From: Cohnella sp. OV330
GTDB taxonomy: Bacteria > Bacillota > Bacilli > Paenibacillales > Paenibacillaceae
DNA length: 64,000 nucleotides
NCBI RefSeq assembly: GCF_900112065.1
Contig: NZ_FOKE01000008.1
Location: 62,001-126,000 of the forward strand
Direction: 5' to 3'
Shown here in pieces: positions 16,770 to 24,656 of this stretch. Position numbers and translations under genes: made by a program. The notes beneath the pieces were generated by a model. The model worked only from the letters and a program-made list of their open reading frames with translations. It was not told the DNA's origin and did not search any database. Within the stretch, counting starts at the first letter, position 1; every line of letters begins with the position of its first letter.

Positions 16770-16950
16770 AACAGGGCAAGGAAACGCTGTACAACGCCAC
16801 CTCGCCGATGCACGCCGCCAACTGAGGCAAGGAGACGCTGTACAGCGCCACTTCCCTGAGCAAGCCGCCAATCAGTGCAAGGAGACGCTGTACAACGCCA
16901 CATCGGCGCATCACGCCGCCAATCAGGGGAAGGAGACGCTGTACAAAGCC
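16770..16950. repeat. Tandem array B: four units of about 51 bp
   Basis: The core ACGCTGTACA starts at 16784, 16835, 16885 and 16936 (periods 51, 50, 51). Units share GGCAAGGAGACGCTGTACAA and CACGCCGCCAA-type segments. The sequence is unrelated to array A, although the period is the same. On the minus strand a frame reads a 17-residue repeat (VALYSVSLP core), but the 50-bp unit and a lack of start signals argue against coding. It fills the spacer between the lut terminator and the convergent VTT gene. Confidence 0.9.
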
Positions 16951-16961
16951 GAATCAGCAGC

Positions 16962-17498
16962 TCAACCCAGCAGATATCCCAGCAGCTTCTCCCCGGCGAA
17001 TGCGTAGACGGCCATCATCGGCAGCTTGCCGAGCGCGGTGCCGGCGATATACGGCAGCGGCCGGATGCCGGCTGCGGCTGCATACAGGTTCACGAGCGGC
17101 TGGGGCAGGAAGGGGACGAGCCGGGCGACGAAGACGAACCAGAACGGCCTGCGACCCAGCCGCTCGGCGAACGCCTTCAGCCTCGGGCTGCGGTCCAGCC
17201 CGCCTTCGGCGGCGTCGGCGAGGAACAGGCGCGCGTAAAAGTACATGAGCAGGGCCGCAACCGTCGCGCCGAACCAGCTGATCAGCGCGCCGCCAGGCGC
17301 GCCGTACGCGTAAGCGGCGAGAGCGATGAACAATTTATAAGGAAGCACGGGAAATAAAGCGAGGGCTACCGCCAGCAGCAGCATTGTCCACAACGAACCG
17401 GATCCGCTCTGCATCAAGGCGAGCAGCTCGTCCTTGTATTGCCAAAATCCCCAAACGATTAGGCCGTAAATAACTATTGCCCATACGATTTTTTTCAT
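16962..17498 (-). CDS. VTT-domain (TVP38/TMEM64, DedA-like) membrane protein
   Basis: 178 aa from ATG 17498, chosen because AAAGGTG precedes it and the first transmembrane segment follows at once (MKKIVWAIVIYGLIVWGFW). About five to six hydrophobic segments; the VTT signature is visible in LISWFGATVAALLMYFYAR and FVFVARLVPFLPQPLVNLYA. Family members are integral membrane proteins implicated in lipid scrambling or transport and membrane homeostasis. A second VTT protein is encoded at 37578-38180. Convergent with the lut operon. Confidence 0.85.
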   Translation of the reverse strand: MKKIVWAIVIYGLIVWGFWQYKDELLALMQSGSGSLWTMLLLAVALALFPVLPYKLFIALAAYAYGAPGGALISWFGATVAALLMYFYARLFLADAAEGGLDRSPRLKAFAERLGRRPFWFVFVARLVPFLPQPLVNLYAAAAGIRPLPYIAGTALGKLPMMAVYAFAGEKLLGYLLG

Positions 17499-17754
17499 AG
17501 CTGCACCTTTCGCCGCCGAACCGCCGTATTCGCTCCCGATTCGCGACATTCGCCGGCTCTGTTTCACCGACGATCGCTCTGTTCAGACTACCGCAAACGG
17601 ACGTAATGCCGCAACCGTCGCGGTTTGGGTAGACAAGCTGCCGCCGAGCTTACATCAGGCTTGCTTCATCTCCGGTTGGCGCATATACTAATCCAGATAT
17701 CAACGCCGTTTGGACCAAGCATAGCCGTTCAGACCGCAGAGGAGCAAGAGGCCG

Positions 17755-19092
17755 ATGACCCTCCATAAAGGACAAACGAATCTCCGCAAAATGAGATTGT
17801 TCGATACCGAAAACATCCATTCCGGCGAGGACCGCGACGAATACGAAAAGGACTACGCGAGACTTATCCAATCCCCGTCGTTCCGGCGGCTGCAGGGGAA
17901 ATCGCAAGTGTTCGGCGCAGGCAGCGGGGACTACTACCGGACGCGTCTGACGCATTCGATCGAAGTATCGCAAATCGCCCGCGAAGTGGCCCGCCGGCTG
18001 GGGAAGCAGTACGAGCTGCTGAGCAGGCGGGAGCATCCCGGCCTCATGCTCGATCCGGAGGTGGTAGAGGTAGCGGCGCTCGCGCACGATCTCGGACATC
18101 CCCCGTTCGGCCATAAGGGCGAAGAAGTGCTGAACGACCTGCTGATGGAGGAGTTCGGCCTGAAGTACGAGGGCAACGCGCAAAATTACCGGATCCTGAT
18201 GTTCCTCGAGAAGCGGGCCGGCAGCGACAGCGGGCTCGATCTAAGCGCCTCGGTGCTGCTCGGCATCAACAAATACCCTTACAATCTCGACGAACCCGGA
18301 CGGCTCAAGGGCGTCTACCACATGGAATGGGAAGGCATCCGCTACCTGCGCGATCTATGGGGCATGCCCGAAGGCTGCGCGACGCTCGAGGCCCAGCTCA
18401 TGGACTTGTGCGACGACATCGCGTATTCGACGCACGATCTGGAGGACGGCATTCGGGCGGGCAAGATTCCGATGAGCCGGACTTTGTTCGAGGACGAACG
18501 CATCGTGGCGGCGCTCATTCAAGAGATCAAGGACGATCCGGGCAACCATAGCATGAACTGGGAGCAGATCGATTTGCCGTCCATGGTGCGCACGGTGCTG
18601 AGCGGTTACCTGGAACAGTGGGAGCAGATCTACATTGATTGCGGCGGCGAGCCCTCTCGGGCGAGACGCGAGATGAAGGCGCGATGGGTGCGCAAGTTCG
18701 CCAATCAAGTGGGCATCATCGACGACCCGGCGAAGGGTTGGAAAAAGGTGACGTTCATCCGCGACGGCGCGCAGGACATCGAGCTGCTGCGAACGATGGA
18801 GATTTTGAAAAAACTGGCTTGGGTGACGCTGATCAAGGATTTCCGCGTGCAGCGGCTGCACAAGCGCAGCGAAGTGATGATTCGCAGGCTGTGGAGCAGC
18901 TTCAAGGAATACGAGACCGGCAAGCTGATCATCCCGCCGGACTGGCACGAGAGCTTCGAGCAGCACAAGGGAAGCTGGCAATGGGAGCGGCTCGTGGCGG
19001 ATTATTTGTCGGGCATGACGGACGCGTACGCGGAAAAGGTTTACGCCGAATTTTACGCCAGCCGCTCGGGGTCGATTTACGAACGCGACTAA
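17755..19092 (+). CDS. dGTPase-like HD-domain deoxynucleoside triphosphohydrolase
   Basis: 445 aa. The HD-domain metal ligands are in LTHSIEVSQIAREVARR, AHDLGHPPFGHKGE and LCDDIAYSTHDLEDG, the set seen in Dgt proteins; SFRRLQGKSQVF before it is also conserved. Known activity of the family is hydrolysis of dGTP (or other dNTPs) to the deoxynucleoside and triphosphate. AGAGGAGC and AGAGG lie before ATG 17755. Monocistronic by context. Confidence 0.92.
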   Translation: MTLHKGQTNLRKMRLFDTENIHSGEDRDEYEKDYARLIQSPSFRRLQGKSQVFGAGSGDYYRTRLTHSIEVSQIAREVARRLGKQYELLSRREHPGLMLDPEVVEVAALAHDLGHPPFGHKGEEVLNDLLMEEFGLKYEGNAQNYRILMFLEKRAGSDSGLDLSASVLLGINKYPYNLDEPGRLKGVYHMEWEGIRYLRDLWGMPEGCATLEAQLMDLCDDIAYSTHDLEDGIRAGKIPMSRTLFEDERIVAALIQEIKDDPGNHSMNWEQIDLPSMVRTVLSGYLEQWEQIYIDCGGEPSRARREMKARWVRKFANQVGIIDDPAKGWKKVTFIRDGAQDIELLRTMEILKKLAWVTLIKDFRVQRLHKRSEVMIRRLWSSFKEYETGKLIIPPDWHESFEQHKGSWQWERLVADYLSGMTDAYAEKVYAEFYASRSGSIYERD

Positions 19093-19109
19093 ACTCGTCC
19101 CGACGCTGC

Positions 19110-19141
19110 TTGACCCTGACATTAATGGCAGGGTGTATGCT
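19110..19141 (+). promoter_or_regulatory. MerR-type promoter with 20-bp spacer and operator dyad
   Basis: TTGACC (-35, 19110-19115) and TATGCT (-10, 19136-19141) are separated by 20 bases. The spacer and -35 carry the dyad ACCCTGACATTAATGGCAGGGT (19113-19134) written as arms ACCCTG and CAGGGT around a CATTAATG centre. Over-long 19-20 bp spacers with a dyad between the hexamers are the hallmark of promoters activated by MerR-family proteins, and a MerR gene starts 33 bases downstream. Confidence 0.75.
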
Positions 19142-19174
19142 GGATTCAGCCGGGAAGGAAGGAGGGCGGTCGTC

Positions 19175-19579
19175 ATGAAAATCGGCGAGCTGTCGCGCAG
19201 GACCGGAGCGAGCATCCGTTCGCTTCGCTACTATGAAGCGCAAGGTCTGATCGCGCCGTTGCGCGAATCGAACGGATACCGGGAGTATTCGCCGATGGCC
19301 GAGGATCAAGTGCGCACGATCCGCTTTTATTTGCAGCTCGGGCTGACTACGGAGCAGATCGCGGGCTTTCTGAACTGCGTGCTCAGCCGGCCGGAAACGT
19401 TTTGCACCGAGGTGCTGCCGGTGTACGAGAGCAAGCTGGCGGACATCGAGGCGCAGATCGCGCAGCTGAAGCGCATCCGGGACAATCTGGTCGACCGCAT
19501 CTCTTCCTTCCGCGGCGAATCCGAGCAAGGCGAAGGAGTGTCGACGCGGGATGAGAGAAGCGAACGATATGAATTTTGA
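19175..19579 (+). CDS. MerR-family transcriptional regulator
   Basis: 134 aa from ATG 19175 with GAAGGAGG-like sequence upstream; an earlier in-frame ATG at 19133 overlaps the promoter and is rejected. The N-terminal wHTH reads MKIGELSRRTGASIRSLRYY, followed by EAQGLIAPLRESNGYREYS and a coiled-coil helix. Only one Cys lies in the N-terminal half of the sensor region and one further on (FLNCVLSRPETFCTE), so it does not look like a classical mercury or copper sensor; a redox or ligand sensor is possible. It overlaps the thioredoxin gene by 29 bases, which makes that gene its likely co-regulated partner. Confidence 0.88.
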   Translation: MKIGELSRRTGASIRSLRYYEAQGLIAPLRESNGYREYSPMAEDQVRTIRFYLQLGLTTEQIAGFLNCVLSRPETFCTEVLPVYESKLADIEAQIAQLKRIRDNLVDRISSFRGESEQGEGVSTRDERSERYEF

Positions 19580-19862
19580 AAACGCGGTGAAGCGCACCGG
19601 CGTGACCCTGGTGGACTTCGGGGCGACCTGGTGCCCGCCATGCAAGGCGCTGCTGCCGGTTATCGAAACATTGGCGGAGGAGTACGGCGAGCGGGTGTCC
19701 GTCGTGAAGGTCGATACGGACGATTCGCCCGAGACGGCCTCGACGTTCGGCGTGATGGCCAATCCGACGGTCATCGTGTTCAACGACGGCGAGCCGGTGG
19801 AAAAGCTTGTCGGGCTGCGCCCGATCGATGCTTACAGAACGGTGCTGAACCGTTACGTTTGA
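19551..19862 (+). CDS. Thioredoxin-family protein
   Basis: 103 aa single thioredoxin domain with an active site WCPPC (residues 28-32) rather than the canonical WCGPC, and the conserved cis-Pro in MANPTVIVF. Cytoplasmic, no signal peptide. The start is ambiguous: ATG 19551 has AAGGAG 12 bases upstream, ATG 19569 has AGAGAAG; the longer form better matches the usual N-terminal length. The start lies inside the MerR gene, so the pair is translationally coupled. Confidence 0.88.
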   Translation: MREANDMNFENAVKRTGVTLVDFGATWCPPCKALLPVIETLAEEYGERVSVVKVDTDDSPETASTFGVMANPTVIVFNDGEPVEKLVGLRPIDAYRTVLNRYV

Positions 19863-19880
19863 ACCGTTCGATTAGCCGGA

Positions 19881-19916
19881 AGCCCTCAATGCCGAGAATT
19901 CGGCTTGAGGGCTCTT
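19881..19916 (+). terminator. Rho-independent terminator after the merR-thioredoxin pair
   Basis: GCCCTCAA and TTGAGGGC close an extended hairpin that also pairs GCCGA with TCGGC around GAAT; a short TCTTT follows. It lies about 20 bases after the stop. Confidence 0.8.
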
Positions 19917-19947
19917 TGGCGTGCCTTCTAAAAAGGAAGTTCCCCTC

Positions 19948-19977
19948 TTGACATACCATACGGGGGTATATTATATT
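19948..19977 (+). promoter_or_regulatory. copZ promoter with CsoR-like operator
   Basis: TTGACA at 19948-19953 and TATATT at 19972-19977 (18-base spacer). Between them ATACC-N7-GGTAT with a GGGGG run (19953-19969) matches the general form of copper-responsive CsoR operators. It would sit under RNA polymerase, consistent with repression in the absence of Cu(I). Confidence 0.6.
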
Positions 19978-20009
19978 TAGATTATCAACTAACCGAGGAG
20001 GCTATAACA

Positions 20010-20207
20010 GTGAATACGACTCTAAAAGTAGAAGGCATGTCCTGCGGGCACTGCGTGAATAGCGTTGAGGGCGCTCTTAAGAAGCTTGGAGCGGAGGCAA
20101 AGGTCGATCTGGCGGCCGGCTCGGTAGCCGTGAGCTATGACGAGAGCAAGCTGGGGCTCGCGGATATTAAGACGGCGATCGAAGATCAAGGCTACGAGGT
20201 CGTTTAA
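20010..20207 (+). CDS. copZ: Copper chaperone CopZ-like heavy-metal-associated protein
   Basis: 65 aa HMA domain with the Cu(I)-binding motif GMSCGHC at residues 9-15 and a typical betaalphabetabetaalphabeta pattern. GTG start at 20010, GAGGAGG 8 bases upstream. CopZ carries Cu(I) in the cytoplasm to a CopA-type P-ATPase. Neither copA nor csoR is adjacent, so this copy stands alone under its own metal-type promoter. Confidence 0.88.
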   Translation: MNTTLKVEGMSCGHCVNSVEGALKKLGAEAKVDLAAGSVAVSYDESKLGLADIKTAIEDQGYEVV

Positions 20208-20291
20208 CGAGGATCATGCATGCGAGTACCTACGAAGGAGCCATCCGCCGATGGCTCCTTTTTTTGGCATAGGAGAAGCGAAAGCCGGGAT

Positions 20292-20498
20292 TCAGAATCT
20301 GCCGCCCAATTGCTGTTCGGCGATTTGCACGAGCCTTTTCGTGATGTTGCCGCCGATCTGGCCCGCTTCGCGCGTCAGCATGTTACCGTAATAGCCGTCC
20401 TGCGGAATCTGGATGCCCAGCTCCCGGGCGATCTCGAACTTGAGCTGCTCGAGCGCGGCGCGGCATTCGGGGACGACGAGTTGGTTATTTCTGGCCAT
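20292..20498 (-). CDS. Small acid-soluble spore protein, alpha/beta type
   Basis: 68 aa from ATG 20498, with GGAGGTGATAG directly upstream. The conserved SASP body is clear: LKFEIARELGIQ and GYYGNMLTREAGQIGGNITKRL. The Glu-Ile/Ala dipeptide in the first of these is the usual GPR protease site region. These proteins coat and protect spore DNA. A sigma-G-like promoter lies upstream. Confidence 0.95.
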   Translation of the reverse strand: MARNNQLVVPECRAALEQLKFEIARELGIQIPQDGYYGNMLTREAGQIGGNITKRLVQIAEQQLGGRF

Positions 20499-20523
20499 GT
20501 CTATCACCTCCGTTGATGGAGGT

Positions 20524-20554
20524 TATTATATCGATTGGCAGTTCCTTCTATACA
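20524..20554 (-). promoter_or_regulatory. Candidate sigma-G promoter of the SASP gene
   Basis: On the minus strand TGTATA (20554-20549) and TATAATA (20530-20524) are separated by 18 bases, close to the forespore sigma-G consensus TGNATA-N17/18-CATANTA, and lie 25-55 bases before the SASP start. Confidence 0.55.
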
Positions 20555-20582
20555 ACGCCAAACGGCTTTTAAGGATACGAAT

Positions 20583-20598
20583 TGTTTCACGTGAAGCA
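20583..20598. promoter_or_regulatory. parS-like site for ParB/Spo0J
   Basis: TGTTTCACGTGAAGCA matches the Bacillus parS 16-mer TGTTTCACGTGAAACA at 15 of 16 positions. It lies in the intergenic space between the SASP and the AraC-type gene. parS sites cluster in the origin-proximal part of firmicute chromosomes and load ParB and SMC. A single chance match is possible but unlikely to fall in one of the few intergenic gaps. Confidence 0.65.
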
Positions 20599-20645
20599 AC
20601 ATTTTATGCCATTAATCGACTTTAAACGACCGTTAACGATATTAA

Positions 20646-21431
20646 TTACTTCGCGTTTCGCTCGTTCATGAAGGAAGCGGGCGGGAAACCCGTCAGTTTT
20701 TTGAATATTCGGTGGAAATAAGACAGATCCCGGTAGCCGAGATATTCGGATATCTCGCCGGCCGTAAGCAGCGATTCTTTAAGCATGTAAACGGCCGTCT
20801 TGATCCTCACCGCATGCAAGTATTCGCTGATCGTCTGGCCCGTCGTGCGCTTGAACAGCGCCGCCGCATGATTGGGCGTCCGGCCGATCGCCGCGCCGAG
20901 TTCTTCTTTCGTGATTTTCTCCCGATAATGGCCTGCGATATAAGCTTTCATCCGTTCAGTCAGCAGCAGGGAGGACGGACTGGGCGGCTCCTTGTACAGC
21001 TCCCGGCTCCACACGGCGGCCAGCTCGAGCAAGATCGCCTCGCAGCGAACGACGGCATAAGGAGCCTGCTCCTGCCACTCGCCGAGCATCGCGCGAAGCC
21101 GGTCGGCCATCCATTCGAACGGCGCGTATTTCGCGACCCGGGGCACGCCTTCGTCGAGCAGCGGCAGTCCGGCGGCTGTCTCGCGCGCAGCCAGCAAGGC
21201 AACGTACTTTTCGTGAAAAACGTTCGCGGACGTGTCCATGTCGTACGAGGCGTTTGCGGGGACGTAGACGATGTCGCCCTTCGATGCAACGTAAGGTCTA
21301 CCATCGATGCGTATATGGAGTTTGCCGTACGTGACAACGGCTAACCAATCGAATGGTTGACCTGCGCCGACCGCGGCCGCGCTCGTATGACCCCGGTCGA
21401 GCTGAAAATCGATCAAGCGGATGCTGGTCAT
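20646..21431 (-). CDS. AraC-family transcriptional regulator
   Basis: 261 aa from ATG 21431 (AAAGGAAG upstream; a TTG at 21449 lies before that site). The N-terminal cupin-like sensor has GKLHIRIDGRPYVASKGDIVYVPAN; the C-terminal double HTH shows TKEELGAAIGRTPNHAAALFK and TAGEISEYLGYRDLSYFHRIFKKLTGFPP, the AraC signature. Ligand unknown. Divergent from pyk. Confidence 0.9.
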   Translation of the reverse strand: MTSIRLIDFQLDRGHTSAAAVGAGQPFDWLAVVTYGKLHIRIDGRPYVASKGDIVYVPANASYDMDTSANVFHEKYVALLAARETAAGLPLLDEGVPRVAKYAPFEWMADRLRAMLGEWQEQAPYAVVRCEAILLELAAVWSRELYKEPPSPSSLLLTERMKAYIAGHYREKITKEELGAAIGRTPNHAAALFKRTTGQTISEYLHAVRIKTAVYMLKESLLTAGEISEYLGYRDLSYFHRIFKKLTGFPPASFMNERNAK

Positions 21432-21556
21432 CTGTGGCTTCCTTTCCAATCGTACAATAATTCATCAATCATACTATGATTCATATTCAATCGGCAATTC
21501 AACGTCTAATATAGAGGGATAATGTCGAAACAGGCGATGAAGAGAGGAAGAGCAAC

Positions 21557-22972
21557 TTGAGAAAAACGAAAATCGTATGTACGATGGGACCGTCCTGCGA
21601 CTCTACGGAGACGCTGAAAAGAATGATCGGAGCCGGCATGAACGTCGCGCGTCTCAACATGGCGCATGGCGAGCTAGCCGACCACAGCGGCCGAATCGCG
21701 CGAATCCGCGAAGCGGCGGCCGAGATGAACGCGCTCGTGCCCGTGCTGATGGATATCAAAGGTCCAGAAGTCCGGATCGGCAAGCTGGCCGAACCCGGCG
21801 AACTGAAGGCCGGCGATACGCTCGCGCTCACGACGGAGATCATCGTAGGCGATTTGAAGCGCATTTCGGTCAACTATAACGAGCTGCCGCTCGTCGTGAA
21901 GCCGGGCAACCGGATTCTGATCGACGACGGACTGATCGAGCTGACCGTCACGGAAGTTACGCAGACCGAAGTGATTACGCGCGTCGTAAACGGCGGCGTC
22001 ATCAAGTCCAACAAGGGCGTCAATCTGCCCGGCATTAAGACGACGCTTCCAGGCGTGACCGAGCGCGATATTATGCACATCAAGTATGGCGTCGGCGAAA
22101 ACGTCGACATCATCGCGCCATCGTTCGTCCGCCGCGCCGAGGACATTTTGCAAATTCGCGGCTTGCTTGAAGAGCTGGGCGCGACGCATATCCAGATCAT
22201 CTCGAAGATCGAAAACGAAGAAGGCGTCGAAAACTTGGACGCGATCATCGAAGTTTCCGACGGCATCATGGTCGCCCGCGGCGATCTGGGCGTCGAGATT
22301 CCCGTCGAAGAAGTACCGATGATTCAGCGCCAGATGATCGAGAAGTGCAACCGCGCGGGCAAGCCCGTTATCGTAGCGACGCACATGCTGGATTCGATGC
22401 AGGTCAATCCGCGTCCGACGCGCGCCGAGGTGAGCGACGTAGCGAACGCCGTCATTCAGGGCGCGGACTCGGTCATGCTGTCCGGAGAGTCGGCAGCCGG
22501 CAAGTACCCGGTCGAATCGGTCGCGACGATGTCGAACATCGCGCTCAAAGCCGAATCGATGCTCGATTACAAAGAAGAGTTTTTGCAGCGGGCCAAAGTT
22601 CAGCCGCAAGCGACGACCGAGGTCATCAGCCAGGCGGTCGTCAGCTCGGCGCTCGAGCTGAACGCGAAGGCGATCCTGACGCCGACGGAGAGCGGCTTCA
22701 CCGCGCGGATGGTGTCCAAGTACCGTCCGAAGGCGCCGGTCGTCGCGATCGCGTACGACGACAAGACGTTGATGCGTCTATGTCTGTTGTGGGGCGTCGT
22801 GCCCGTCAAGGGAACGAAGGAGCAGTCGACCGACGACGTCATCGCGGCAGCGGTGCGGCACGGCCGCGCTAGCGGACTGATCGCCTCCGGCGATCACGTC
22901 GTCATCACGGCGGGCACGCCGATCGGCAAGTCGGGCGCGACCAATCTGATCAAGATCGAGCAGGTTGTTTAA
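21557..22972 (+). CDS. pyk: Pyruvate kinase
   Basis: 471 aa from TTG 21557 (AGAGAGGAAG upstream). Conserved sites: TMGPSCDS and MNVARLNMAHG at the N-terminus, MDIKGPEVRIG, the catalytic-loop SKIENEEGVENL and MVARGDLGVEIP, then ATHMLDSMQVNPRPTRAEVSDVANAV. It transfers phosphate from PEP to ADP. It lacks the extra C-terminal PEP-utiliser-like domain that makes Bacillus subtilis Pyk about 585 aa, and pfkA is not adjacent, so this may be a second pyk copy. Own terminator downstream. Confidence 0.95.
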   Translation: MRKTKIVCTMGPSCDSTETLKRMIGAGMNVARLNMAHGELADHSGRIARIREAAAEMNALVPVLMDIKGPEVRIGKLAEPGELKAGDTLALTTEIIVGDLKRISVNYNELPLVVKPGNRILIDDGLIELTVTEVTQTEVITRVVNGGVIKSNKGVNLPGIKTTLPGVTERDIMHIKYGVGENVDIIAPSFVRRAEDILQIRGLLEELGATHIQIISKIENEEGVENLDAIIEVSDGIMVARGDLGVEIPVEEVPMIQRQMIEKCNRAGKPVIVATHMLDSMQVNPRPTRAEVSDVANAVIQGADSVMLSGESAAGKYPVESVATMSNIALKAESMLDYKEEFLQRAKVQPQATTEVISQAVVSSALELNAKAILTPTESGFTARMVSKYRPKAPVVAIAYDDKTLMRLCLLWGVVPVKGTKEQSTDDVIAAAVRHGRASGLIASGDHVVITAGTPIGKSGATNLIKIEQVV

Positions 22973-23012
22973 GGACGTTAATGAAAGGCGCCGAACCTAA
23001 AAAGGCGCATAG

Positions 23013-23056
23013 CGGGATCCAGCGGACGAGAAGTACGCGGGATCCCGTTTTTTCAT
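23013..23056 (+). terminator. Rho-independent terminator of pyk
   Basis: CGGGATCC (23013-23020) pairs with GGATCCCG (23040-23047) and is followed by TTTTTT. Confidence 0.85.
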
Positions 23057-23181
23057 AAGGAACGCAGCATGAACGCTCCCCGGACGACCCGCTTCATTAT
23101 GGAAATCTTCGACCGTATGTTACAATCGGCACCAACGGCACGGCCGCGAGCATCCAATACGGTGAAGGCGAGGGAAGCAAA

Positions 23182-24606
23182 ATGAACTTTCGGATCGAAC
23201 GGGACTTTCTCGGAGAAAAAGAGGTTCCGATCGACGCGTACTACGGCATTCAGACGATGCGGGCGGTCGAGAATTTTCCGATTACCGGCATTCCCGTGCA
23301 TCATGAGTTGATCATCGCTTTGGCGCATGTAAAGAAGGCGGCGGCCCGCGCGAACGCGTCCACCCATATGCTGACGCAGCCCATCGCGGACGCGATCGTG
23401 CAGGCGGCGGACGAGATTATCCTTGGCGGACTAGCCGACCAGTTCATCGTCGACTCGATCCAGGGCGGCGCGGGCACTTCCATTAATATGAATATGAACG
23501 AGGTGCTCGCGAACCGGGCGCTCGAGCTGATGGGCAAAGAGAAAGGCGATTACTTTCACTGCAGCCCGAACAATCACGTCAACATGTCCCAATCGACCAA
23601 CGACGCGATCCCGACGGCGCTCAAAATAGCGGCTTACCTGCAGGCGCATCGCCTCCTCGACACGCTGCAAGCGCTGCAGCAGGGCTTCGAGCGCAAGGCG
23701 ACGGAATGGGACGGCATCATCAAAATGGGACGCACTCACCTCCAGGATGCCGTGCCGATCCGGCTCGGCCAGGAGTTCGGCGCTTACGCGGCCGTCCTCG
23801 GGCGCGACGTGAAACGCATCGCCAGCGCGACCGGGCACCTGCTGCCGGTGAACATGGGCGCGACGGCCGTCGGTACGGGCTTGAACGCCAAGCCCGAGTA
23901 CATAAAAGAAGTCGTGCGGCTCATGGCGGAGGATCTGGGCATCGCCCTCGAATCCGCGGACAATCTCGTCGACGCGACGCAGAACACGGACGCGTATACG
24001 GAGCTGTCCGCAGCGCTCAAGGTGTGCGCGGTCAATTTGTCCAAAATTTGCAACGACATTCGCCTTATGGCTTCCGGTCCGCGCGCGGGGCTCGGCGAGC
24101 TCGCGCTGCCGCCGAGGCAGCCCGGTTCGTCGATCATGCCCGGCAAGGTCAACCCGGTCATGGCGGAGGTCGTGAACCAGACCGCCTTCCAGGTGATCGG
24201 AAACGACCATACGATTTGTCTGGCCTCGGAGGCGGGCCAATTCGAGCTCAACGTCATGGGACCGGTCATCGCGCTCAACCTGCTCCAGTCGCTGCGCATT
24301 TTGCGCAACGCCGTCGACGTGTTCATCCAGTTCGCATTGGACGGCATGGAGGCGAATCTCGAGCGATGCGCGACCTACGTGCGGGACAGCTTCGGCATCG
24401 TGACCGCGCTGAATCCGCATCTCGGCTACGAGGTTGCGGCAGGGCTCGTCAAGGAAGCGCTCAAGAGCGGACAGCCGATCCGCGACATCATCCTTGAGCG
24501 GGCGCTATTGACGCCCGAAGAGATCGACGTCATCCTCGATCCGTATCATATGACTTCTCCGGGCATATCCGGGGAGTGGCTGATCGGCAAAAACGGGGAT
24601 TTGTAG
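23182..24606 (+). CDS. aspA: Aspartate ammonia-lyase
   Basis: 474 aa fumarase/aspartase superfamily protein. The signature GSSIMPGKVNPVMAEVVNQ is at about 315-333; GGAGTSINMNMNEVLANRA and NMSQSTNDAIPTALKIA are the other conserved active-site regions. The N-terminal FRIERDFLGEKEVPIDAYYG favours aspartase over fumarase. It converts L-aspartate to fumarate and ammonia. GAGGGAAG precedes the ATG. Monocistronic in appearance. Confidence 0.9.
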   Translation: MNFRIERDFLGEKEVPIDAYYGIQTMRAVENFPITGIPVHHELIIALAHVKKAAARANASTHMLTQPIADAIVQAADEIILGGLADQFIVDSIQGGAGTSINMNMNEVLANRALELMGKEKGDYFHCSPNNHVNMSQSTNDAIPTALKIAAYLQAHRLLDTLQALQQGFERKATEWDGIIKMGRTHLQDAVPIRLGQEFGAYAAVLGRDVKRIASATGHLLPVNMGATAVGTGLNAKPEYIKEVVRLMAEDLGIALESADNLVDATQNTDAYTELSAALKVCAVNLSKICNDIRLMASGPRAGLGELALPPRQPGSSIMPGKVNPVMAEVVNQTAFQVIGNDHTICLASEAGQFELNVMGPVIALNLLQSLRILRNAVDVFIQFALDGMEANLERCATYVRDSFGIVTALNPHLGYEVAAGLVKEALKSGQPIRDIILERALLTPEEIDVILDPYHMTSPGISGEWLIGKNGDL

Positions 24607-24656
24607 CATAAGAGTTCGACCGATTCGACGATCGAAGCCCATGGGAGGGGATGGCA

